Under the pieces are notes generated by a model. The model saw only the letters and a program-made list of their open reading frames with translations, was not told where the DNA came from and made no database searches. From Glebionis coronaria (Eukaryota > Streptophyta > Magnoliopsida > Asterales > Asteraceae), in NCBI GenBank assembly GCA_025667525.1, contig CM046876.1:480706557-480770556 (forward strand): a stretch of 64,000 nucleotides of DNA. Reading direction: 5' to 3'. Below, in pieces: positions 1-9,335 of the stretch. Numbering within the stretch: position 1 is the stretch's first letter; each line of letters opens with the position of its first letter. Position numbers and translations under genes: made by a program.

Positions 1-961
1 GTAACTATGTCATTTATATAATGACTTATGACTTGGGTAAGTCACCATGTCCAATAGTGAATACTCAAGCTCACACGACACGAGTATTGAACTACGTGTC
101 CAAATTATAATCAGCATGTACACTCCAAATGTACACACCAATCTACCATATCTACACTTGTCCGATTTCGATGAAACTTGGTCACAAACTTACATATAAT
201 ATGAATAAAACTCAGTTTAAGGTCCATTCAAAAATATTACTTCTAAGACCTTCTTCCCGACACACCTTCGTGTTATAAAAACCGGACAGTTTTACGCCTT
301 TGACTTGTAAAACCATTTTGACATATCTAAATAATTCCGTTTACAAAACCGACACTCGGGTTTGAAAATAGACTCATGACCTGAGGTTTAGAAACTTACA
401 ACATCCCTTGACTATTTTCAAAACTCATTCTGTAGTCCCCGAGATTCGATCCAAATATTGACAACAATTTTCGGATTGTGTCAACACTCGTTTCTCGGTA
501 CACGAATAATCAAATCATCGTAACTTCTCGCTCGTTTGGAGCTAGAAGCTCTACTTTATATCAAATCGAAGCTTAGGAAAATCTCTACAACAATATCACA
601 TCATCTCATCCCATACTCAAGCTTAAGACATCCGAAAATAGCTTCAAACCTACTGCCCAAAATCAACCATTTAAAAATCATGCCAAAACAATTTTTTAAG
701 CAATTCCAACCACTTTTATCATCATCCTAACATCCTAATATCATTCCCCATCAATCCTAACACTTGCATGTTGATCAAAAAAAAAATCCAAGATTAAAAA
801 TCAAACTTTTTAGATGAAAAAAACATGATCTTTCCTAGATCATTACAGGTAAAATCATAAAATACCTTCAACAATTCTTGTTTTTATCAATTTTTCAAAA
901 CTTGTTGCATGTTGAAAATTTTTATCTGGATGTGATCACTTTTGAATTTGGGGAATGGGAC
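1..961 (-). mobile_element. LTR F: Tekay-like Gypsy LTR, distal part
   Basis: This AT-rich stretch reads, on the minus strand, like positions about 11900-12850 of LTR E. For example the complement of 430-520 matches 12350-12430 with many substitutions. It is one LTR with 7858-8566, cut by element A; the last five bases (957-961, GGGAC) are the left copy of A's target duplication. The LTR continues past the left edge, so its other end and internal region are not visible. The short ORF at 536-730 is not supported as a gene. Family assignment rests on similarity to E and D. Confidence 0.8.
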
Positions 962-1416
962 TGATAGGTGTGAAAACACCCATCTTTTCTACCACTTAAT
1001 TACATTAAAACGGGATATTTTATGTCGTAAATGGCGGAATTATGCGTGGTTTGTGTTTTTATTGTGTTTCAGGGTCGAGAAGGTGAAAAGTGGAGAAAAC
1101 ACGGTCTTTCACGGGCGTTTATTGAAGAAAAAGACAAAAGATGAAGTCGAAAGATCAAGAGTGGAAAAAGAACGGAAGTTCAAGACCAATTCTGAAGATT
1201 TATCAAAGAAAAAGTCAAAAGACGGAAGTTTACCAAAAGCCGAAGAACTCAAGTCTAATTTATTGAAGAATTACAAGACGAGTTCAAAGAAATCCCGAGC
1301 CAAAGTCATTATAGTCCAAGATTTAAGAAGATTAAAGAAAGGAGGGACCTAATGACGCAATAAAGGAAAAGTGGAAAGAGGGGAGGAAGCTTCCTTCCAC
1401 TAATCCCTTCCTCCCC

Positions 1417-1424
1417 TATAAATA
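1417..1424 (+). promoter_or_regulatory. TATA box of element A LTR
   Basis: TATAAATA in a CT-rich context (CTCCCCTATAAATACAC), repeated in the 3' LTR at 6716-6723. It lies 455 bases into the LTR, a normal place for the U3/R promoter of a plant LTR retrotransposon. Transcription should start about 30 bases downstream; the exact start is inferred. Confidence 0.75.
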
Positions 1425-1872
1425 CACATTATTAGCCATTTGTTTAGGTTGTTGGAGGCTTGACAAGCCTCTCTTCCCCATTTTCATTTTTCTTGTTCCT
1501 TAATTTTATACACTTTAATTTTCATGTAACGCACCCTTGATTCTCTTTTAATTCCAAGTAAGTTTACCTTTAATTGTTGTTAATCTTTATCTTATTGCTA
1601 ATCTCCTTCTACCTTTCTTGTTTGATTTGTTCTTTATCTTGATTGTTCATGTTCTTGAGTTTTTATGATTTTGATCAAGTGGGTTTTGATTGATTTGGTT
1701 ATGTTTGTTAGTTTTGATGATTTGTTTTGATTGATTATTGTTAGTTGATGCTTATTGGTTGTTTTGGTTTAATCTTTTGTTTGATTTTGATTAACTTGTG
1801 GATAGATTCGTTGTTACTGTATGTCCTTGTTCTTCGGGTTGTTAGTTTCTGAAGTTACTGTTCTTATTCCCA

Positions 1873-2150
1873 GAACTTCCGGATCAAGGGTTCTTCATTC
1901 GGAACTTTGAAAGTTCCGGACCAAGGGTTCTTCATTCGGAACTCTAGAAGTTCCGGATCAAGTGCTTCATTCGGAAGTCTATAAACTTCCGAATCAAGGG
2001 TTCTTCATTCGGAACTTTGAAAGTTCCGGATCAAGGGTTCTTCATTCGGAAGTTTGAGCTTCATTCGGAAGTTTGGGCTTCATTCGGAAGTATGAGCTTC
2101 ATTCGGAAGTTTGAGCTTCATTCGGAAGTTTTAAACTTCCGAATCAAGGG
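1873..2150 (+). repeat. Tandem array with TTCCGG/TTCGGAA core in LTR A
   Basis: Imperfect units such as CTTCATTCGGAAGTTTGAG and GTTCCGGATCAAGGGTTC follow one another. Neighbouring TTCCG and CGGAA cores are complementary, so the transcript could fold into serial hairpins. The 3' LTR copy (about 7172-7486) has roughly one more 37-base unit, which shows repeat-number change. The array lies between the TATA box and the LTR end, so it is transcribed. The short ORF at 2017-2238 is a translation of this repeat, not a gene. Confidence 0.85.
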
Positions 2151-2525
2151 TTCTGTCAAGTTTTCTTTTTGGTTTTTCTTTTTAAGTTTTTGTCTTTTAT
2201 TTTCAAGTTTTATTTTTCCCGCCTTTTTCTTTATTTGAATTTTTATTTGCTTTCTTTTTAGTTTAAGTTTTGATTTGCATCATTTACTTTATTTACCTTT
2301 TAATTTTCTCGCAATTTACTTTTCGCCAAGATTTCATCTTTCATTGTTTCTTTTTACCGTCTTTACTTTACTTTTTTTTATTTTCAAGTTTAAATTAGTT
2401 TTAGACAACGACAACTCTTTTATTGGATTCACCAAGAACAACTTAGTCGCACAATTAACCAGAGATCAATTCGAAGAGATACCGAGAAACGAACTTTTCA
2501 ACTAGTAAAAATCTTGTTATTAAAA

Positions 2526-2540
2526 TGGCGCCGCTGCCGG
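2526..2540 (+). other. Primer binding site, tRNA-Asp type (element A)
   Basis: TGGCGCCGCTGCCGG starts three bases after the 5' LTR. It matches the complement of the 3' end of plant tRNA-Asp with one mismatch (C for T at base 9). tRNA-Asp priming is known for the Athila lineage. The identical 15-mer occurs in element B at 44723-44737. Confidence 0.88.
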
Positions 2541-2595
2541 CTCTTTTCGTGAAGATCGAAGGTTTTTTGTGAGAGACGCGTTGGATTTTGGGATC

Positions 2596-2611
2596 CGTTC
2601 ACTTGTGAACG
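2596..2611 (+). other. Leader hairpin with CTTG loop (element A)
   Basis: CGTTCA / TGAACG stem around CTTG, 55 bases after the primer site in the untranslated leader. Element B has the same hairpin position with a TTCG loop (44791-44806). The surrounding leader (TTTTGGGATCCGTTC and following) is conserved between A and B. This is the region where packaging and dimerisation signals usually lie in retroelements; the role here is inferred. Confidence 0.6.
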
Positions 2612-2727
2612 TTATTTTTCGTGTCCAATAATTTTCAAAAATCCAAAAACATTTGAAAAATCATAAAAAGCATTTCTTTTTCAAAAGTTGCACCAAAAAT
2701 ATTCTTCTTGCTTATCTATATTTCTTT

Positions 2728-4170
2728 ATGGATTTTTATGTCCATTGCGTCCGGTGTGGGAAACAATTATCTGGGAACAACTCTTGCCAATGGTGTACAT
2801 GTGAGCGGTGTGGAAACGATCTCGACAATACACAATTCCTATTCGGATTTTGTCCTTTGTGCAACTCGACTAATTCGTCCTTTTTGAACCCACCTCCTCC
2901 TTTTCCCCCGTGCATCTATTGTGGAAGCGATTCTCATTGGCATGTTTCGTGCCCGGTTCGATACCCGTATGGTCACGGGCAAGAACCGGGGTACAATTAT
3001 GACAATGATAATAACTATCCACAAGACGCACTTGATTTTTCTCCATACCCGGTTTGCAACAACTGTGGGGGTCCTCACGATACCTATTATTGTCAACCAC
3101 TGAATTGTTATGAGCCAAATCCGTGTCCTCAGTTTTCTTCACCTATGGATTATTATGAACCAAACCCGGTTTCTAATTATTCTCAACTGATGAACAACTA
3201 TGAGCCACAACCTTGCTATAATTCAGGTTTTCAACACTTTGAGCCCCCACATCACACCCTCAATCATCAATCCTCTCAGCAAATTAATCTTGACCCACAA
3301 CTCACTACCTTGAATGAAGAAACACACTCCATTGTTTTGCAACTTCAAGAAGCCGTTGTTTTGCTTAAAGAACTTAGGGACGAGGAAAAGCGACTGCAAC
3401 AAGAGCAAGTATCTAATCTTAGTGATTATACCCCTCCGCTTGTGCGTCAATACTATTATGATGATAATGACGATGATGCTGTATGCACTTTCAACTCATC
3501 TTCTGAAGTTGCTGCTCCTACTCTCGATGTTCCTACTGCGTCTAAGGATCTAGACTCGTTGCATGAGCTTAGTGATGTTGGTCTCGCCAAAGTATTGGAT
3601 GATGAGGTTTGTGACTTACCTGCTATGGAGCCTGAGGACGACGTTGCTCTTACGGAAGAGGTCGATCCTAGTGATGACGATTCTTCTCTCTGCTATGAGA
3701 ATTTCACTTTTGAAATTTCTCAATCTCCACCGGGAGATGTAGACGATGACGATTTATTCTCTCCGGTCTACGAGAAGTTCACCAATGAACATGATCTTGT
3801 GGATAAGGTGGAAGACGTGCTTCTTCGCGATAGATTACGGAAAGCTCATCTTCTTATTCCTCAAATCGAAGAGTTGACTTCTCCTTCTCTTTCCAAGTCT
3901 TTACCTCCATCTATCCCTCCCGTTGAAGATAATGACCCATTGCTGGAAGAAATCGATATCCACTCCATCCCTCCAGGTATTGATGACTCTGACACGGAGG
4001 GGGACATTATTTTTGATAATTTGCTGCAGGAAAGTATTGACCCAAGTCCCCCTCCCGAGCACCTTCCATCCTCCCTTTTAGCCACTATCACGGAGGATGA
4101 GTGCTTTGATCCGGGAGGTGACATTGATTATGCTATGATTGATACCATTACGGCTTTGCCGTTTGCTTAG
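2728..4170 (+). CDS. Cys-rich multi-zinc-finger acidic protein of element A
   Basis: The only long ORF of element A, 480 residues from the ATG at 2728. The frame is open from 2653, but the extra 25 residues are hydrophobic and the homologues I remember start at the equivalent of 2728. Residues 7-45 hold four CX2C pairs (C7/C10, C20/C23, C25/C28, C42/C45). C62-C65-H70-C75 is a canonical CX2CX4HX4C zinc knuckle. C110-C113-H117-C122 is CX2CX3HX4C with CGGPH, the same type as the Gag knuckle of element B. Residues about 127-160 repeat Y-E-P-N/Q-P; about 192-230 is Glu/Leu-rich and looks coiled coil; the rest is strongly acidic. No protease, RT or integrase motif is present. It occupies the place of gag-pol. 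A nucleic-acid-binding, Gag-like role is inference. The frame closes with TAG at 4168 but continues open to 4380. Confidence 0.85.
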   Translation: MDFYVHCVRCGKQLSGNNSCQWCTCERCGNDLDNTQFLFGFCPLCNSTNSSFLNPPPPFPPCIYCGSDSHWHVSCPVRYPYGHGQEPGYNYDNDNNYPQDALDFSPYPVCNNCGGPHDTYYCQPLNCYEPNPCPQFSSPMDYYEPNPVSNYSQLMNNYEPQPCYNSGFQHFEPPHHTLNHQSSQQINLDPQLTTLNEETHSIVLQLQEAVVLLKELRDEEKRLQQEQVSNLSDYTPPLVRQYYYDDNDDDAVCTFNSSSEVAAPTLDVPTASKDLDSLHELSDVGLAKVLDDEVCDLPAMEPEDDVALTEEVDPSDDDSSLCYENFTFEISQSPPGDVDDDDLFSPVYEKFTNEHDLVDKVEDVLLRDRLRKAHLLIPQIEELTSPSLSKSLPPSIPPVEDNDPLLEEIDIHSIPPGIDDSDTEGDIIFDNLLQESIDPSPPPEHLPSSLLATITEDECFDPGGDIDYAMIDTITALPFA

Positions 4171-4380
4171 CATCCATTGTCTTTGGGGGAGGACAATGTG
4201 CTTACTATACCCAACCCACCTCCCGTGGATCTTGAATTCACATACTATACGTATGTTGAAAGGACCTTTCTCCCTGTCAAGACTTATCCCCCCGCCTCTC
4301 CTTTGTTGATGTCAACCGGGAACGAGGACAAGGTCTTTGATCCCGGTATCACATTCGAGGCTTCCCCATGGACCATTTAA
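4171..4380 (+). other. In-frame continuation of the element A ORF after TAG
   Basis: After the TAG at 4168-4170 the same frame stays open for 69 further codons to TAA at 4378-4380. The post-ORF hairpin starts eight bases after that TAA, with the same TTCGGG spacer that follows pol in element B. The TAA therefore looks like the ancestral end of the protein. The TAG is either a nonsense mutation or a read-through site; the sequence alone does not decide. The continuation is Pro-rich (PNPPPVDLEF near its start). Confidence 0.6.
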
Positions 4381-4388
4381 TTCGGGGA

Positions 4389-4445
4389 CGAGTCAGGCTC
4401 GTGACTCGGTCAACAAAAACAAGCGCTTTTTGGGAGGCAACCCAA
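4389..4445 (+). other. Post-ORF double hairpin (element A)
   Basis: Hairpin 1 at 4389-4408: stem CGAGTCA / TGACTCG, loop GGCTCG. Hairpin 2 at 4430-4445: stem TTGGG / CCCAA, loop AGGCAA. Both have counterparts right after pol in B (50591-50650) and C (57553-57610). Hairpin 2 changes on both sides of the stem between elements while pairing is kept, which supports a folded RNA. Function unknown. Confidence 0.65.
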
Positions 4446-6236
4446 TTATCTATCTATTTTCACCATAAGTGTAGGGGGAAGCCCCGTAGTGTTTCTTGCT
4501 TTCTTTCTTATCATGTGCAGGGATTAGAGCTTCAAAGACCCACTCTTGATGACTTTTGACGAACCGTGATTCCGTGTTCCCTTCTTCCCGGTTCTATCCT
4601 AAACTCTTTTCGATTCACTATTTTATATTTCTCAATATTACAATTGGAATCTCTTTAGTTGTCTTTTCCTTAACGAGATTTAAACAAAGTGCACAATGTC
4701 CTAAGTGTAGGGGAGTTTACTCCCACATGCTTAAACATTGAGGACAATGTTTATATTAAGTGTAGGGGGACTTCTATCGAAGTTAAGTGGCCTTTTCCTT
4801 GTATTTGTCCTCATTTTAACCGGAAAATCAATTTTTCGACATTTTTCAAAATTTTTAATCTATTTTGGCCTAGTTGTAGTTCCCATTATTTTTGCTATTT
4901 TTCTCTTATTTTAATAAAATGGTTTTAGCAAGTTTAGATATCTTAGATATATTAGGCCCGTTGTGAATATTTTGACTCAACCCGAGTTTACTTATCCAAG
5001 TTCACTCTAGCTAGTATCCTTAACCATGTAGACCTTAATTGGTTTATTAGGCTAAGCATCCACGAGTCTCATTCCTTGAGATTTTAAATTGTGAAGAACG
5101 AGAAATGATAGAGTTGGTTACAAGTTTGGTATTCTCTCATTAACTTATGTGAGTTAATTATGATCTTTTTCTCCCATCACTTGCTAATAAATTATCTGCA
5201 ATAAGTAAGGTCGTACGATTTGAAAAGTTACTTAGCTTCTAGCCCAAGATCGTTTAAAAGTTGCTCGGTAATGATAAGAGTTCATAGCCAAGGCATAACT
5301 TATGAAGCGGGGCGCGAAGATTGGCGAGTCCGAAAAGGCCCTAACAAGGCATGAGGATTCAATTTTATTGCTGAAGATCCAAAGTGATGTGAAAAGCATT
5401 ATTCCCAAAGTCATTATGAAGGATCAAGACTCACGACGAAAAGCAATCAACTCCCATAAAGATGATGGAGAATTCTATCCGAAAAGACCCTAACAAGGTA
5501 TGAGGATAAATAGATCCAAGTTCGAAAAGGAGGCGGATCATTGTATCTCAAAATCCCAAATGGAGATTGAAGAAATAATCATGAAGTCGTGGTCAACAAA
5601 GTTGGAGTACCTCTCAAAAGTCTCCAAGTGAAGAAACTCTATGAACGATGAGAAGACCATTATCTCAAGCACGTCTCTCAAGATATGAAGTATGAAGTAC
5701 ATGCCAAATATCGGCCCGAGAAAGGTCTCAAATCTTGAACCAAGTTATGCGAAGATATGAACTTTTTGATATCCCGAGAAGCAGTTTTAAGAGATTTTGT
5801 CCTTTAGCTAACTATTGATCAAATCGTCCTACTTTGCTTTCAGCTTAAATAAATTATCGAAATAAGTCAACAATGCATCTCCGTGATCATTCAAGACATC
5901 AATAAAATATAAGAGATACCCATAGGAATAAGGGAGTTTAAGTGATTAATTGAACCGTATGGGTAAATCTTTGTTATGCTAACTTGTACTAACAATGATC
6001 TTGTTTTTAAGCTTGGCATGGAGAACGTGAAACTTGAGGGTGATAAACGTTCATGACATACAAGCCCTAATGTAAGTCTTGGATATCTTTACAAGTTTCG
6101 TCCTTGTTGCATCTTGTTATTTTCTATCTTTTTGATTTTCCTTAGTTGTTTAATAAAGGCCAAGGTAGGTTGATTATGATGGAAAGTGTAAACCTTGCTT
6201 TATTGCTATGCATTGCATTAGGGCATTGCAATGGTT
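4446..6236 (+). other. 3' noncoding region of element A
   Basis: No ORF here is supported. The region matches 50651-52480 of element B over most of its length. It holds three extra copies of the polypurine motif AAGTGTAGGGG (4467, 4703, 4758). A hairpin at 4732-4753 has stem TAAACATTG / CAATGTTTA and loop AGGA. A short internal repeat around CCCTAACAAGG occurs at about 5338 and 5487. The 60-67-residue ORFs at 4368-4741 and 5302-5493 are not conserved as frames with B that I can see, so I do not call them genes. Confidence 0.75.
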
Positions 6237-6250
6237 AAGTGTAGGGGATT
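6237..6250 (+). other. Polypurine tract of element A
   Basis: AAGTGTAGGGGATT lies directly before the 3' LTR, where plus-strand DNA synthesis is primed. It is identical to the tract of element B (52481-52494), and its core is repeated three times further upstream in both elements. Confidence 0.85.
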
Positions 6251-7857
6251 TGATAGGTGTGAAAACACCCATCTTTTCTACCACTTAATTACATTAAAAC
6301 GGGACCTAAACGTATATTTTATGTCGTAAATGGCGAAATTATGCGTGGTTTGTGTTTTTATTGTGTTTCAGGGTCAAGAAGGTGAAAAGTGGAGAAAACA
6401 CGGTCTTTCACGGGCGTTTATTGAAGAAAAAGACAAAAGATGAAGTCGAAAGATCAAGAGTGGAAAAAGAACGGAAGTCCAAGACCAAATCTGAAGATTT
6501 ATCAAAGGAAAAGTCAAAAGACGGAAGTTTACCAAAAGCCGAAGAACTCAAGTCTAATTTATTGAAGAATTACAAGACGAGTTCAAAGAAATCCTGAGCC
6601 AAAGTCATTATAGTCCAAGATTTAAGAAGATTAAAGAAAGGAGGGACCTAATGACGCAATAAAGGAAAAGAGGAAAGAGGGGAGAAAGCTTCCTTCCACT
6701 AATCCCTTCCTCCCCTATAAATACACATTATTAGCCATTTGTTTAGGTTGTTGGAGGCTTGACAAGCCTCTCTTCCCCATTTTCATTTTTCTTGTTCCTT
6801 AATTTTATACACTTTAATTTTCATGTAACGCACCCTTGATTCTCTTTTAATTCCAAGTAAGTTTACCTTTAATTGTTGTTAATCTTTATCTTATTGCTAA
6901 TCTCCTTCTACCTTTCTTGTTTGATTTGTTCTTTATCTTGATTGTTCATGTTCTTGAGTTTTTATGATTTTGATCAAGTGGGTTTTGATTGATTTGGTTA
7001 TGTTTGTTAGTTTTGATGATTTGTTTTGATTGATTATTGTTAGTTGATGCTTATTGGTTGTTTTGGTTTAATCTTTTGTTTGATTTTGATTAATTTGTGG
7101 ATAGATTCGTTGTTACTGTATGTCCTTGTTCTTCGGGTTGTTAGTTTCTGAAGTTACTGTTCTTATTCACAGAACTTCCGGATCAAGGGTTCTTCATTCG
7201 GAACTTTGAAAGTTCCGGATCAAGGGTTCTTCATTCGGAACTTTGAAAGTTCCGGATCAAGGGTTCTTCATTCGGAACTCTAGAAGTTCCGGATCAAGTG
7301 CTTCATTCGGAAGTCTATAAACTTCCGAATCAAGGGTTCTTCATTCGGAACTTTGAAAGTTCCGGATCAAGGGTTCTTCATTCGAAAGTTTGAGCTTCAT
7401 TCGGAAGTTTGGGCTTCATTCGGAAGTATGAGCTTCATTCGGAAGTTTGAGCTTCATTAGAAAGTTTTAAACTTCCGAATCAAGGGTTCTGTCAAGTTTT
7501 CTTTTTGGTTTTTCTTTTTAAGTTTTTGTATTTTATTTTCAAGTTTTATTTTTCCCGCCTTTTTCTTTATTTGAATTTTTATTTGCTTTCTTTTTAGTTT
7601 AAGTTTTGATTTGCATCATTTACTTTATTTACCTTTTAATTTTCTCACAATTTACTTTTCGCCAAGATTTCATCTTTCATTGTTTCTTTTTACCGTCTTT
7701 ACTTTACTTTTTTTTATTTTCAAGTTTAAATTAGTTTTAGACAACGACAACTCTTTTATTGGATTCACCAAGAACAACTGAGTCGCACAATTAACCAGAG
7801 ATCAATTCGAAGAGATACCGAGAAACGAACTATTCAACTAGCAAAAACATGTTATTA
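6251..7857 (+). repeat. Element A 3' LTR
   Basis: 1607 bp copy of 962-2522, starting TGATAGGTGTG and ending GTTATTA, followed by the target duplication GGGAC. It contains the TATA box at 6716-6723 and a longer TTCCGG array (about 7172-7486). It keeps ten bases near 6306 that the 5' copy lacks. The ORFs at 6352-6597 and 7855-8115 are not supported as genes. Confidence 0.93.
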
Positions 7858-8566
7858 GGGACTTTGTTTATTTTCAAGTGGTTCAAGGTTGATCAAAAAT
7901 TTTGGTGGTGTTTGTTCTTGGTGGATCACGGCAAAGAGGGAGAGAAAGGAGATGTATGTGTTTTTCTTTATAAAAAAAGGTGTAGTGGTATTGTTAGGTG
8001 AAGAATGTGCTTTATATAGTTGTAATAGTTTAGGGTAGATTTTATCATTTAGGCATTCTTGTGGACTAAAAAAGCAATTAAGCAATTTAATGGGTAGAAA
8101 ATGACTATTAGTCAAAATTAAAAATATTTACGGGACTCGGGTTTCGTAAAAACACTTTTCAAAAGTTAAAACGCTTCTTAAATATAGTACTATAACTTCG
8201 ACACGACTTAAAACGTAATTAAATCGAAAACGTCGAAAATATTAAATATCAAGACAATCGATAATAAAACATAATTTTTTGGGCATCCGTCGGTATCGCG
8301 ATCATTAGTAGTTCTCGTCATTCGTTAAAACGTAAAACACGAGAAATAAAAATAAATACAATAAAATCATTCATATGTCATTTTGAGAATATAATATCGA
8401 TACCTAGCGTATTCCTTGTCGGTTTTCATCTAAACGACATTCTTACGTTAAGTTTCAAACTATAACCTTCTCTGTTAGCCGATAATTTTAAATTCTCATT
8501 AAAGTAAACATATAATATTTAATAGTCGAGATTAAAATATCGACCTGAAATTGACGAATTGTCACA
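7858..8566 (-). mobile_element. LTR F: proximal part (minus-strand start of the LTR)
   Basis: Continues LTR F from position 961 after element A; 7858-7862 is the second GGGAC. On the minus strand the LTR begins TGTGACAATTCGTC at 8566, like LTR D (TGTGACAATCCGTC). It aligns with 11282-11850 of LTR E, including the conserved block around GACTAATAGTCATTTTCTACC and the CGACGGATGCCC block at 8283. A TATATAA-type sequence lies near 8015 on the minus strand. F interrupts the Copia pol remnant H exactly at 8566/8567. Confidence 0.85.
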
Positions 8567-9321
8567 GTTAAAAATGAAGTACTTGCTTCCAAACACCCTA
8601 AAGTATTCCAATGAGGGCTTCTTACCTTTAAGAATCTAATAGGGGGTCATTCCTAGAAAAGGTCGAATAAGATTTCGGTTGAGAATGTAGGTTGATGTGT
8701 CCACGGCATTGAACCAAAAATTTTGAGGTAAAGATTGCTCATTTAACATCGTCCTACTCATCTCTTGGATGGTCCTATTCTTCCTTTCGACTACCCCATT
8801 TGATTGTGGAGTGCGAGGAGCCGAGAAGTTATCGGTAATACCATGAGCTTCACAAAAGGCACCGAATTGCACTTCTTTATCAAATTCCCTACCATGATCC
8901 GTCCTAATGACAATTGAACATCCTAGTTGATTTTTAGTTCTTCGACTAAAGGTTTCGCAGTTATCGAAAGCTTCATTCTTAGATGCCAAAAATCTAGTCC
9001 AGGTGAATCTAGAATAGGCATCCACTATAACTAGGGTATAAAGGTTACCTCCATAATTCCATATGGCGGAAGGTCTAAAGAGATCCATATGTAGGAGCTC
9101 TAAACACCAAGTGGTCGAAACCAAATTCTTGGCTTTGTGACTTGAGTGAACTTGCTTCCCAATTTTGTAAGCATCATAAAAGTGACTATCAAACTTCATC
9201 TTAGGGAGATGTCTTACCAACTCCTTAGAGACTAAAGATTGAATTAAACGCATATTAGCGTGACCTAATCTCCTATGCCAAAGAGTGGAACTATCATCTA
9301 AAGTTGCTAGACATAAGTTTT
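8567..9321 (-). pseudogene. Ty1/Copia integrase fragment, SIRE-like (element H)
   Basis: Minus-strand frame 9334-8636 encodes a GAG-pre-integrase and integrase core. It has LWHRRLGHA at the start, LLHMDLF..A near the first catalytic Asp, RTDHGREF with the second Asp, and FSAPRTPQSNGVVERKNRT with the catalytic Glu. The pre-integrase zinc region is damaged (DAYKIGK where Cys is usual). After a stop at about 8636 the homology continues (GKKPSLEYFRVFG) until LTR F begins at 8566. On the other side it joins the primer site within about 20 bases, so gag and protease are deleted. Dead copy, with the rest of pol lost or outside the window. Confidence 0.85.
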
Positions 9322-9333
9322 CCTTTGATACCA
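9322..9333 (-). other. Primer binding site of Copia remnant H (initiator Met tRNA type)
   Basis: Minus strand TGGTATCAAAGG, a decayed form of TGGTATCAGAGC, two bases after the LTR end TCTACA. The equivalent site of element G is at 33391. Confidence 0.7.
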
Positions 9334-9335
9334 AT

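Larger units (their letters stand above)
962..2522 (+). repeat. Element A 5' LTR
   Basis: 1561 bp direct repeat of 6251-7857. The two copies differ by scattered substitutions, by a 10-base gap near 1016, and by about one repeat unit in the TTCCGGATCAAGGG array. The copies have therefore diverged more than those of element B, so A is older. The first part is purine-rich and carries an open frame up to 1352. The TATA box is at 1417, the tandem array at 1873-2150, and the right end reads GTTATTA before the primer site. Confidence 0.93.
962..7857 (+). mobile_element. Element A: non-autonomous Athila-like LTR retrotransposon
   Basis: Complete element of 6896 bp: 5' LTR 962-2522, primer site 2526-2540, one Cys-rich ORF region 2728-4380, noncoding 3' region, polypurine tract 6237-6250, 3' LTR 6251-7857. 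Both ends are flanked by the 5-bp duplication GGGAC (957-961 and 7858-7862), which proves it inserted as a unit into LTR F. LTRs start TGATAGGTGTG and end GTTATTA. Primer site, leader, post-ORF hairpins and polypurine tract match element B closely, but there is no protease, reverse transcriptase or integrase. It therefore fits a large retrotransposon derivative that depends on proteins from an autonomous Athila-type partner. Confidence 0.93.

Noticed and set aside
2839..4124. Minus-strand and alternative-frame ORFs over the Cys-rich gene of A
   Set aside because: Shadows of the strongly biased coding frame; only the 2728-4170 frame has coherent zinc fingers and coiled coil.
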